From Opitutaceae bacterium (lineage in GTDB: Bacteria > Verrucomicrobiota > Verrucomicrobiia > Opitutales > Opitutaceae): a stretch of 64,000 nt of DNA. A program made the translations under genes and the position numbers. The notes beneath the pieces were generated by a model. The model was not told where the DNA came from and did no database searches. It worked only from the letters and a program-made list of their open reading frames with translations. This document shows, piece after piece, positions 8,013 through 14,647 of the stretch (position 1 is its first letter; every line of letters starts with the position of its first letter). Where the stretch lies: assembly GCA_016794785.1 (NCBI GenBank), contig JAEUHC010000002.1:184893-248892 (forward strand). The letters are read 5' to 3'.

Positions 8013-8834
8013 CTAACCGTAAGGCGTCTTCGCCGTCGGCTTGAGCGCGGCAGGCAGCGCTGCGATGCCTTGGCGCACGAGGTCGAGGCGCTGCTTCGCG
8101 TAGGGCCCGAGCGCGAGCACGTCGGCGCCGACGTTGAAGAGCTGGTGGCCTTCGCCGACGAGCGTCTCGAAGGGCGCGAAGAGCCCGGAGGTCATCGCGA
8201 ATTTCCCGTGCTGGCGCGCGACGGCGGCGACGTGCTTCCGCGCGGCGACGACCTCGGGCGCGTCGATCTGGCCGGGCTGGCCGATGCGGTGGCTGAAATC
8301 GCCCGGGCCAAACATGATGCCGTTGTAGCCGGGCACGGCCGCGATGGCCTCGACGTTGGCCAGCGCCTCCGGCGACTCGATTTGGAGAATGATCACGCGC
8401 TCCTCGTTGCTATGGCGGAGGTAGTCGGCGAGGGGGATGAGGCAGTAGCGGCCGTCGGTGTTGCCGCCGTCGAGCGCGCGTTTGCCGAGGGGGTGGAAGC
8501 GCGTCCACTCGACGATCTGCCGCGCCTCGTCGGCGGAGGCGACGTGCGGGACGATGATGCCAGTGGCATCGGCCTCGAAGGGGCGCACGTAGTCGCTGTA
8601 GCTGCCCTTGGCGACGCGCACGAGCGAGTCCATGTTGTGCAGCCGGGCGGCGCGGATCTGGTGCTCGAGGTTGGACCAGTCGTTGGGCACGTGCTCCTGG
8701 CAAATCCAGACCGCATCGGCACCGGCGAGGCCGGCGATTTCGATGACGCGCGGGTCGTTGAGGTTGACCTTGAAGGAGGTGGCGAGCCCGCCTTGGCGGA
8801 GCTGGGCGAGGACGCGGCTGGGACGGAGTTGCAT
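8013..8834 (-). CDS. HpcH/HpaI-type aldolase (2-keto-3-deoxy sugar-acid aldolase-like)
   Basis: A 273-residue TIM-barrel of the HpcH/HpaI (class II, divalent-metal) aldolase/citrate lyase family. It carries GLAGADAVWICQEHV, TGIIVPHVASADEARQIVEW, RVIILQIESPEALANVEAIA (the E in QIES binds metal), YNGIMFGPGDFSHRIG and GKFAMTSGLF. Family members cleave 2-keto-3-deoxy acids to pyruvate plus an aldehyde, as with 2-keto-3-deoxy-L-rhamnonate or 4-hydroxy-2-oxoheptanedioate. The exact substrate cannot be read from sequence. The D-xylonate dehydratase 4 kb away makes a 2-keto-3-deoxypentonate substrate conceivable, but the genes are not one operon. Confidence 0.85.
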   Translation of the reverse strand: MQLRPSRVLAQLRQGGLATSFKVNLNDPRVIEIAGLAGADAVWICQEHVPNDWSNLEHQIRAARLHNMDSLVRVAKGSYSDYVRPFEADATGIIVPHVASADEARQIVEWTRFHPLGKRALDGGNTDGRYCLIPLADYLRHSNEERVIILQIESPEALANVEAIAAVPGYNGIMFGPGDFSHRIGQPGQIDAPEVVAARKHVAAVARQHGKFAMTSGLFAPFETLVGEGHQLFNVGADVLALGPYAKQRLDLVRQGIAALPAALKPTAKTPYG

Positions 8835-8940
8835 AGGACGGCGCCTGATCTCGGCGAATTGTCCGGCGCTGGCGAGCGGAACGCAGTGGTCTGGTGGGCA
8901 CGCCTCATATCAACGTCCCGTGACATGCAGACTATTCAGG

Positions 8941-9028
8941 GGTGGGGCCGGTTCTCCGAACCGGCCTGGGTTGTAGGGCGATGCGCCGGCTGGAACCCAG
9001 GCCGCTTGCGGAGAAGCGGCCCCACCCC
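8941..9028. repeat. Inverted pair of REP-like palindromes (family A, copy 2)
   Basis: It begins GGTGGGGCCGGTTCTCCG and ends GGAGAAGCGGCCCCACC, with CCTGGGTT and AACCCAGG facing each other inside. It has the same two-unit head-to-head architecture and nearly the same size as the copies near 5985 and 9865. Confidence 0.8.
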
Positions 9029-9202
9029 CAATCGTTCGAAAGTCCAAACTTCAAGGGACGCGACAAGTCGGGGCGTAAAGCCCCTCCCACAACCAAAGTG
9101 ACCCACTACCGGCAAGCGGGCCCGCCTGCCTCAATCGTGCTGCGTGAGCATCCTCGGAACAGGCTGCCGATGTATGTTGAGCAAACCGGGGGCGCTCCAA
9201 TT

Positions 9203-9252
9203 TTGTGGGAGCGACCTTGGTCGCGACAGTCGCGTGCAAGCACGCTCCCACA
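9203..9252. repeat. Inverted GTGGGAGCG repeat (family B), Pseudomonas-REP-like
   Basis: TTGTGGGAGCGACCTTGGTC then GCGAC opens the element and CACGCTCCCACAGG closes it, so the ends TGTGGGAGCG and CGCTCCCACA are exact inverted complements. Each half forms its own hairpin (GCGACCTTGGTCGC; CGTGCAAGCACG). The unit strongly resembles REP sequences known from Pseudomonas (TGTGGGAGCGGGCTTGC type). Confidence 0.75.
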
Positions 9253-9430
9253 GGTTCGAGCCATACCGAAGCAATCTTCGGCTACCAGAATCGGGTTATG
9301 GGGTGCAGACATGCTGGGTGGGTTGGTCGAATGCCTGGAGCTTGCGCAGGGAATGTTTGAGGACTGCCGGGAGCATCCTGCGGTTTTCGCAGTGGACAGG
9401 CCCGCGCGACCCTCGCGCAATCGTCGGCCC

Positions 9431-9817
9431 ATGACACCCCTCGTCTCCCATCCGCGCAACGCCACCACGCCCACCTCGCACCTGCCGTTCAGCCCCTGCG
9501 TGCGGGTCGGCGATCTGATTTTCGTCTCGGGGCAGGCCTCGGTCGATGCGACGGGGAAAATCGTGCCCGATACCTTCGAGGGCGAGTTTCGCCGCTCGAT
9601 GGAGAACATGCGCCTCGTGCTGGAGGCCGCGGGGAGCGACTTCGCCCACGTGGTGCAGACGCGCAACTACCTGCGCGAGTCGGCCGACCTCGGCCGCTAC
9701 AACGAACTCTTCCGCGAGTATTTTTCGCCGCCGTATCCCGCGCGCACGACGATCACCGAGTGCCTGCCGCCCACGCTGCGCTACGAGGTGGAGTGCGTGG
9801 CGGTCGTGAAAAAGTAG
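9431..9817 (+). CDS. ridA: RidA family enamine/imine deaminase
   Basis: A 128-residue protein of the RidA/YER057c/UK114 family, which hydrolyses reactive 2-aminoacrylate and related enamines made by PLP enzymes. VRVGDLIFVSGQASVDATGK is the family's first strand pair. R105 (in YPARTTITE) and the acidic tail YEVECVAVVKK fit the E. coli active-site positions R105/E120. The ATG at 9431 (MTPLVSHPRN) gives normal family length; the open frame extends further upstream through repeat-filled DNA and should not be counted. It has no operon partner. Confidence 0.92.
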   Translation: MTPLVSHPRNATTPTSHLPFSPCVRVGDLIFVSGQASVDATGKIVPDTFEGEFRRSMENMRLVLEAAGSDFAHVVQTRNYLRESADLGRYNELFREYFSPPYPARTTITECLPPTLRYEVECVAVVKK

Positions 9818-9864
9818 CGCGCCGCGCGGTCCGCAGTCGCGGGCGACCGCAGGGCGTCGCACAA

Positions 9865-9947
9865 GGTGGGGCCGGCTCTCCGAGCCGGCTTGGGTTCCGA
9901 GGCGATTCGCCGCTCAAACTCAGGGCGGCTCGGAGAGCCGCCCCACC
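9865..9947. repeat. Inverted pair of REP-like palindromes (family A, copy 3)
   Basis: The left unit GGTGGGGCCGGCTCTCCG is followed by its AGCCGGC partner arm, and the right unit closes GCTCGGAGAGCCGCCCCACC. It sits just downstream of ridA and is convergent with the next minus-strand gene. It is the third full copy of the family within 4 kb. Confidence 0.8.
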
Positions 9948-9969
9948 ACTCAGCGCTTTCGACGCCCAC

Positions 9970-10554
9970 TCAGGCCGCCGCGCGCCGGGCTAGGAGGCTC
10001 GGCTGACCGCTGCGCAGCGCCGCCAGCTCCATCGCGCCCGCGAACACCGCGGTGAAGATCAGATCGCTCGCGAGGGTGTTGCGGAAAAACCAGATGGTCG
10101 GCGGGAACTCAGGCCGGCCCACGGTGAGCGCCTGCACCCAGCCGGCGAAGGTCTTGGCGTAAACCAAATCACGGACCCACGCATCGGTGTTGGTCGCGAC
10201 GTAGAAGAACAGCGCGCCGCCGAGCGCGCCGCCGAGCAGCGTGAGCCAGCCCTTGCGCTGCGCCACCCAGTGCCCGATGAGCAGCGCGATCGCGAAGCAC
10301 GCCGCCCGCACCACCATGCTGGGCCAGGACCAAGTCTCGCCGAAATTCGTCGCGTGATAGTGATCGAGATAAAGATCCGAGAGGAGCAGGGCGGCGAAGG
10401 GCACGAGCCAGAGGCGCTTGTCGCGCAGATAGACGGCGGCGCAGAACGTGAGCGCCATCAGCGGCGCGAAGTTTGACAGCGCGGGCAGGTGCACGGCCGC
10501 GATTCTCCAGCCGGCGGCAAAGACGAGGACGAGCAGCGAGACAACGAGAGGCAT
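9970..10554 (-). CDS. DUF6580-like membrane protein, possible vitamin-uptake component
   Basis: This 194-residue integral membrane protein has five to six hydrophobic segments: the N-terminus to about 21, LSNFAPLMALTFCAAVYL, LWLVPFAALLLSDLYL, VVRAACFAIALLIGHWV, LLGGALGGALFFYVATNTDAWV and SDLIFTAVFAGAMELAAL. NFAPLMAL...LVPFAALLLSDLYL matches my memory of the DUF6580 putative transporter family, which resembles ECF-type S components. It lies directly downstream of PduO-type cobalamin adenosyltransferase on the same strand (82 bp apart, with a hairpin between), so corrinoid uptake is an attractive but unproven role. Confidence 0.7.
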   Translation of the reverse strand: MPLVVSLLVLVFAAGWRIAAVHLPALSNFAPLMALTFCAAVYLRDKRLWLVPFAALLLSDLYLDHYHATNFGETWSWPSMVVRAACFAIALLIGHWVAQRKGWLTLLGGALGGALFFYVATNTDAWVRDLVYAKTFAGWVQALTVGRPEFPPTIWFFRNTLASDLIFTAVFAGAMELAALRSGQPSLLARRAAA

Positions 10555-10602
10555 GGCGCCAGCGTGCGCGCCGGCGCGGCCGTGACAAGCGCGCGTTGCG
10601 TC

Positions 10603-10636
10603 CCGTGGCGGCGGGCCGGGACGCCCGCCGCCACGG
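10603..10636 (-). terminator. Perfect 14-bp GC hairpin after pduO
   Basis: Arms CCGTGGCGGCGGGC (10603-10616) and GCCCGCCGCCACGG (10623-10636) are exact complements around a 6-nt loop, abutting the stop codon of the adenosyltransferase gene. There is no T-run, so it may be an RNA stability element or partial attenuator before the membrane-protein gene rather than a classical terminator. Confidence 0.55.
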
Positions 10637-11179
10637 TCACTGCTCCGCCTCGCGCGCGAGCAGCCACAGCAGGTCGGAGAGGCGGTTCACAAATTGTCGC
10701 AGCTCGGGCCGCAGGGTGCGGCCGTGCGCGGGGAGAGTGGTGAGGCGGCGCTCGGCGCGGCGCGCTACGGTGCGCGCGAGATCGCAGGTGGCGGCGCGGG
10801 CGTTGGCCCCGGGCGTGGCCCAGCCGTCGAACTTCAGGCCGCGGGCTTCGAGCGCCGCGACGGCGTCGTCGAGCGTGCGCACGTCGGCCTCCGTGAGTTT
10901 CTCGAATTTCGAGGCAAGGTAACGCGCCACGTCGGCCTCGGCGCAGGCGACTTCGCCCATGAGGGCGACGAGATTATTCTGCACGCCCGTGAGCAGCGCG
11001 CGCAGCTCGGCGTCGCGGGCGCCGCCGGGGAGCAACGGCTTGATGGCGCCGAGCGCGACGTTGAGTTCGTCCAGCGCGCCCACCGCCTCGATCTGCGGGT
11101 GGTCCTTGGGCACGCGCTGGCCGTAGAGCAGGCTGGTGGTGCCGTCGTCCCCGGTGCGCGTGGCGATGGAGCGATTCAT
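10637..11179 (-). CDS. pduO: Cob(I)alamin adenosyltransferase, PduO type
   Basis: A 180-residue ATP:corrinoid adenosyltransferase that makes adenosylcobalamin. The N-terminal TRTGDDGTTSLLYGQRVPK is the ATP-binding signature of the PduO family. GALDELNVALG, QNNLVALMGEVA and the C-terminal RTVARRAERRLTTL...LRPELRQFVNRLSDLLWLLAR are family blocks with the conserved Arg and Asn. Its partner downstream is a small membrane protein that may import the corrinoid. The gap upstream (11180-11246) contains another GC hairpin (GGGGCGCAGACTTGCTGCGCCC). Confidence 0.93.
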   Translation of the reverse strand: MNRSIATRTGDDGTTSLLYGQRVPKDHPQIEAVGALDELNVALGAIKPLLPGGARDAELRALLTGVQNNLVALMGEVACAEADVARYLASKFEKLTEADVRTLDDAVAALEARGLKFDGWATPGANARAATCDLARTVARRAERRLTTLPAHGRTLRPELRQFVNRLSDLLWLLAREAEQ

Positions 11180-11246
11180 GAGAGTAGGGGCGCAGACTTG
11201 CTGCGCCCGAAAGGGCGAGGGCGCAGCGGGACCGCGCCCCTGCGGA

Positions 11247-12329
11247 TCACCCGATCTTCCGCGCGGCGAGCTGGGCGCGGAGGCACAGCTCGGCGGCCTT
11301 GAAGGCGTGGGCCTGCGTCATCGCCTTCTCCGTGCGGTTGAGACAGTCGAGGATGAACTCGCCGAAGAACCGGAAGCCCACCTGGCCCGCCACGCTCAGG
11401 TGGCGTTCGCCGGTGTCGTCCACGACATAGACTTGGTCGCCGGCCTTGTCGCGGGCGACGTCGATGTATTTGCGCAGCTCGATGTAGCCCTTGGTCCCGA
11501 GGATGAACGTGCGGCCGTCGCCCCACGTGCCGAGGCCCGCGGGGTTGAGCCAATCGACGCGGATGTAGTTCGAGGCGCCGTTGTCGCCGAGGAGCGAGGC
11601 TTCGCCGAAGTCCTCGAGCTCGGGCTTGTCGGGATTGGCCATGTTGCCGACGGCCGCCTGCGTGACGGTGGCATCGGTCGCGCCGGAGTAGGTGAGAAAC
11701 TGCTCGAACTGGTGGCTGCCGATGTCCGTGAGGATGCCGCCGTATTTCGCCTTCTCAAAAAACCACGCGGGCCGGTTGGCCTTGCCGAGGCGGTGCGGCC
11801 CGAGGCCGAGCACCTGGACGACCTTGCCGATGCCGCCGCCGGCGATGAAGTCGGTGGCCCACATCGCGGCCTCCACGTGGAGTCGCTCCGAGAAATACAC
11901 CATGTATTTGCGGCCCGTGCGCGCGACGACGGCCTTGGCGTCATCGAGCTGGTTGAGCGTGGTGAACGGCGTCTTGTCGGTGAAGTAATCCTTGCCGGCC
12001 TCCATCACGCGGCAGCCGAGGGGACCGCGATCGCAGGGCACGGCGGCGGCGGTCACGAGCTTCACGGCGCCGTCGGCGAGGATCTCGTCGAGCGCGCGGG
12101 CGACCTTGGCCTGCGGGTATTTCGCGACGAAGGCCTCGACCTTCTTCGGATCGGGATCGTAAACCCATTTCAGCTCGGCGCCGGCCTCGAGCAGGCCGTT
12201 GCACTGGCCGTAGATGTGGCCGTGGTCGAGGTGCGCGGCGGCGAAGGTGAATTCGCCGGCCTTCACGACCGGGCGCGGTTTGCCCTGGGGGGCGTAGTTC
12301 ATGCCGTCGGCTTTTTGGACTTGGCTCAT
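11247..12329 (-). CDS. Gfo/Idh/MocA family oxidoreductase
   Basis: A 360-residue NAD(P)-dependent sugar dehydrogenase-like protein. The Rossmann start is atypical: FTFAAAHLDHGHIYGQCNGL replaces the usual GxGxxG, and ELKWVYDPDPKKVEAFVAKYP follows as the second strand. DYFTDKTPFTT takes the place of the canonical EKP motif. The C-terminal dimerisation domain contains ILTDIGSHQFEQFLTYSG. The DHGHIYG start and the TDKTP motif are features of a divergent subgroup common in Planctomycetes and Verrucomicrobia, as far as I recall. The substrate is unknown. It lies 6 bp downstream of the peptide deformylase stop on the same strand, so the two are probably cotranscribed. Confidence 0.85.
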   Translation of the reverse strand: MSQVQKADGMNYAPQGKPRPVVKAGEFTFAAAHLDHGHIYGQCNGLLEAGAELKWVYDPDPKKVEAFVAKYPQAKVARALDEILADGAVKLVTAAAVPCDRGPLGCRVMEAGKDYFTDKTPFTTLNQLDDAKAVVARTGRKYMVYFSERLHVEAAMWATDFIAGGGIGKVVQVLGLGPHRLGKANRPAWFFEKAKYGGILTDIGSHQFEQFLTYSGATDATVTQAAVGNMANPDKPELEDFGEASLLGDNGASNYIRVDWLNPAGLGTWGDGRTFILGTKGYIELRKYIDVARDKAGDQVYVVDDTGERHLSVAGQVGFRFFGEFILDCLNRTEKAMTQAHAFKAAELCLRAQLAARKIG

Positions 12330-12335
12330 GGAAGG

Positions 12336-12908
12336 TTATTTTTTGGCCGCGGCGGCCTTGGTTTCGAGGGCGAGAGTCTTCACTGCTTCATCGACGCTGG
12401 CGCGCACCTTCTTCGCCATGCGCTCGATGAACAGCACGCCGTTGAGGTGATCGACCTCGTGCTGGATGCAGCGGGAGAGCAGGCCGTCGCACTTCAGGGT
12501 ATGCGCGAGGCCGCGCTCGTCCTGGAACTTGGCGACGATGGCGTCGGGGCGGATCACATCGCCCCGGATTTTCGGGAAAGACAGGCAGCCTTCCTCATAG
12601 ACGGTCTCCTCCGTGCCGGCGACGACGGTGATCTGCGGGTTCACGAGGACGAGCGGCATGATGAGATCGAGCGGCAGCTTCCGGCCGTCGAATTCCCACG
12701 AAAAATCCGCCTCCGATTCGCGCAGATCGACCACGCAGAGCTGGATCGCGCGGCCGATCTGCTGGGCGGCGAGGCCGATGCCTTCGGCCCGGTGCATGGT
12801 GGCGACCATGTCGGCGGCGAGGGCGGACAAGGCCGCGTTGAACGCGATAACTTTCTCGCCCTTCCGGCGCAAAACGGGATCGTTGTAGTGAACAATTCGC
12901 AGCGACAT
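12336..12908 (-). CDS. def: Peptide deformylase
   Basis: A 190-residue metalloprotease that removes the N-formyl group from new proteins. All three motifs are present: GIGLAAQQIG (43-52), EEGCLSFP (105-112, metal ligand C108) and HEVDH (150-154, two His ligands and the catalytic Glu). The C-terminus is an Ala/Lys-rich tail. It is the first gene of a two-gene minus-strand unit with the oxidoreductase. A 62-bp gap separates it from a divergent membrane-protein gene, so promoters for both directions must be packed there. No fmt partner is adjacent. Confidence 0.96.
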   Translation of the reverse strand: MSLRIVHYNDPVLRRKGEKVIAFNAALSALAADMVATMHRAEGIGLAAQQIGRAIQLCVVDLRESEADFSWEFDGRKLPLDLIMPLVLVNPQITVVAGTEETVYEEGCLSFPKIRGDVIRPDAIVAKFQDERGLAHTLKCDGLLSRCIQHEVDHLNGVLFIERMAKKVRASVDEAVKTLALETKAAAAKK

Positions 12909-12970
12909 CGGTCAGGAAAGGGCGCAGCGTGGGTTTGCCCATTCCAGCCGGCAACAAAAACTTCGACACG

Positions 12971-14647
12971 ATGACTGACACGACTTCGAGCCCACTCCGT
13001 CCGCGCGCTGTCTCGGCGCCGGTGCTGGTGCTGCTCGGCCTCGTGATCGCGGTCGGCGGCTGGCTGCTGCCGGTCAATGTGAAGTCGCTCAGCCCCGCGC
13101 TGCTCCGCGCCGCCGGCTCCGGCACGCCGACACTCGCCGCCTACGGCCGCGACTTGGTGGACGTGGAAAAGATCGGCCCCGCCGCGCTCGTCCTGGCCGC
13201 CGCGCGCGCGACCGAGGATCCCAAGGCTCCCGCGCTGGCCACGGCGCTCGATCAGTTCGCCGCGCGGCAACCGGGCCTCATGGCGTGGGGCGGCTGGGAT
13301 CCGTTTCTCGATCCGCTGTTCAATTTGCGCGCCGACTCCGGCCGCCGCGGGAGCACGCCGGTGCTCACGTTCTTCAACACTCAGCGGGCCCGCGGCATCC
13401 TCCGCAGCTATCTCGCGCAGTCCGGCTCGGAGGTCGTGCAATCGTTTCTTCGGCTCCGCGATCTCACGGGCACGGGGCGCTTCGTGCCGGCGACGCGGCC
13501 TGGCGGGCAGCCGCTCGATGCGCTCATTCTGCTCACCGGTCTGCTTTACCAAGGCGGCCACCTCTCACCCTCGCTCCAGCGCGAGCTGCGCGAACTCGGC
13601 GAAATGGCCCTGGTGCAAAAAGACCTCGGCGAGTTGGAGAGCGTCTTTATCAATCTGCTCTCGCTCGGACGCCGCCTCGACTGGGCGCAGCTCGCCGAGC
13701 TGACGCGGCGCACCGACAGCACGCGCACGCTCGGGGAGTTCGCGCACCTCTCGCGCGTCGCGCCCGATCACCTGCCGCTCATCTATGCGGCGGCCCTTTT
13801 CTCCGACTCCGCCGATCGCGTCGCCGGCTACCTCATCGAGTATGGCAAGTCGGGCATGGAGGATCTCCGCACCGCGCTCACCTACGGGCAAGGCGCGGTG
13901 AAACAACTTCTCCTCCGCCGCGTGCCCATTAACCGGACGGACAATCCCACCCTCGGCATCGCCGCGGAGGTCGCGCTCTCGAATCCGCAGCTCTTCCTCG
14001 CGCTCAAATACCTCGCCGTGATCGGCGGCGTGTGGCTCGTGCTGCGCGGCCTCGACCGCTGGGTCGTGGGCCCCGGCGGCGCCGCCTCCCCGGCGTTTTC
14101 CCTCGGCGGCCTGAAGTCCGGCGGGCTCTCGCTGCTCTTCGCTGCCATCGTGCTCGCGGTCACCGAGCCGTTTTTCATCCAGTCCGCTCCCGCCTCCGAA
14201 TTTCAACTGCGCCGGCCCGTGCTGGTGCTCTCCACGGTCGCACCCGCCTCCGACTCCCAACCCGCCTCCCCTATGGAAACCAATAGCCTCATCTCGATCG
14301 CCGTGTTCGCCGCGCTGCAGGTCGGCGTGTATCTGCTCTGCCTGTCGAAAATCCGCGAGATCGCGGCGCAGGACGTCTCGCCCGCCGTGAAGCAGCAGCT
14401 CATGAAGAACGAGGAAAACCTCTTCGACCTCGGTCTCTACGTCGGCATCGGCGGCACCGCCGCCGCCATGGTCCTCATCACGCTCGGCGTGGCCAAGGCC
14501 AACCTCGTCGCCGCATTCTCCTCGAACCTCTTCGGCATCACCTGCGTCGCCCTCGTGAAGATCCGCCACGTGCGGCCCTTTGTGCGGCAGCTCATCGTCG
14601 AGGAGGGCCGCGCCGCCGCCCCCCGGCTCGCACCCAAGGCGCCATGA
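12971..14647 (+). CDS. Large membrane protein with a possible MotA/ExbB-like C-terminus
   Basis: I do not recognise this 558-residue protein. An N-terminal TM (VLVLLGLVIAVGGWLLPV) precedes about 330 residues of soluble helical sequence, then TMs LKYLAVIGGVWLVLRGL and LLFAAIVLAVTEPFFI. After a linker come three more (SLISIAVFAALQVGVYLL; LGLYVGIGGTAAAMVLITLG; VAAFSSNLFGITCVALVKI). The last two resemble the TM3/TM4 pair of MotA/ExbB channels (a GxGGT turn, then a small-residue helix). An in-frame ATG at 14272 begins this part, so it may be a fusion or carry an internal start. The stop overlaps the next ATG (ATGA). The start MTDTTSSPL at 12971 is preferred over a GTG at 12929. Confidence 0.75.
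   Translation: MTDTTSSPLRPRAVSAPVLVLLGLVIAVGGWLLPVNVKSLSPALLRAAGSGTPTLAAYGRDLVDVEKIGPAALVLAAARATEDPKAPALATALDQFAARQPGLMAWGGWDPFLDPLFNLRADSGRRGSTPVLTFFNTQRARGILRSYLAQSGSEVVQSFLRLRDLTGTGRFVPATRPGGQPLDALILLTGLLYQGGHLSPSLQRELRELGEMALVQKDLGELESVFINLLSLGRRLDWAQLAELTRRTDSTRTLGEFAHLSRVAPDHLPLIYAAALFSDSADRVAGYLIEYGKSGMEDLRTALTYGQGAVKQLLLRRVPINRTDNPTLGIAAEVALSNPQLFLALKYLAVIGGVWLVLRGLDRWVVGPGGAASPAFSLGGLKSGGLSLLFAAIVLAVTEPFFIQSAPASEFQLRRPVLVLSTVAPASDSQPASPMETNSLISIAVFAALQVGVYLLCLSKIREIAAQDVSPAVKQQLMKNEENLFDLGLYVGIGGTAAAMVLITLGVAKANLVAAFSSNLFGITCVALVKIRHVRPFVRQLIVEEGRAAAPRLAPKAP

Larger units (their letters stand above)
8835..9430. other. 596-bp non-coding gap rich in palindromic repeats
   Basis: No convincing gene is present. 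In-frame sequence upstream of the RidA ATG is open but looks random. The gap contains a family A REP pair (8941-9028), a short GGGGCGTAAAGCCCC hairpin near 9070-9085 and a family B GTGGGAGCG pair (9203-9252). It lies between two divergently transcribed genes, so it should also contain both promoters, although I could not single out clear -35/-10 boxes. Confidence 0.6.

Noticed and set aside
11136..12974. 612-codon + strand frame spanning two minus-strand genes
   Set aside because: It crosses the def and oxidoreductase genes without any recognisable motif; peptide deformylase motifs on the other strand are decisive.
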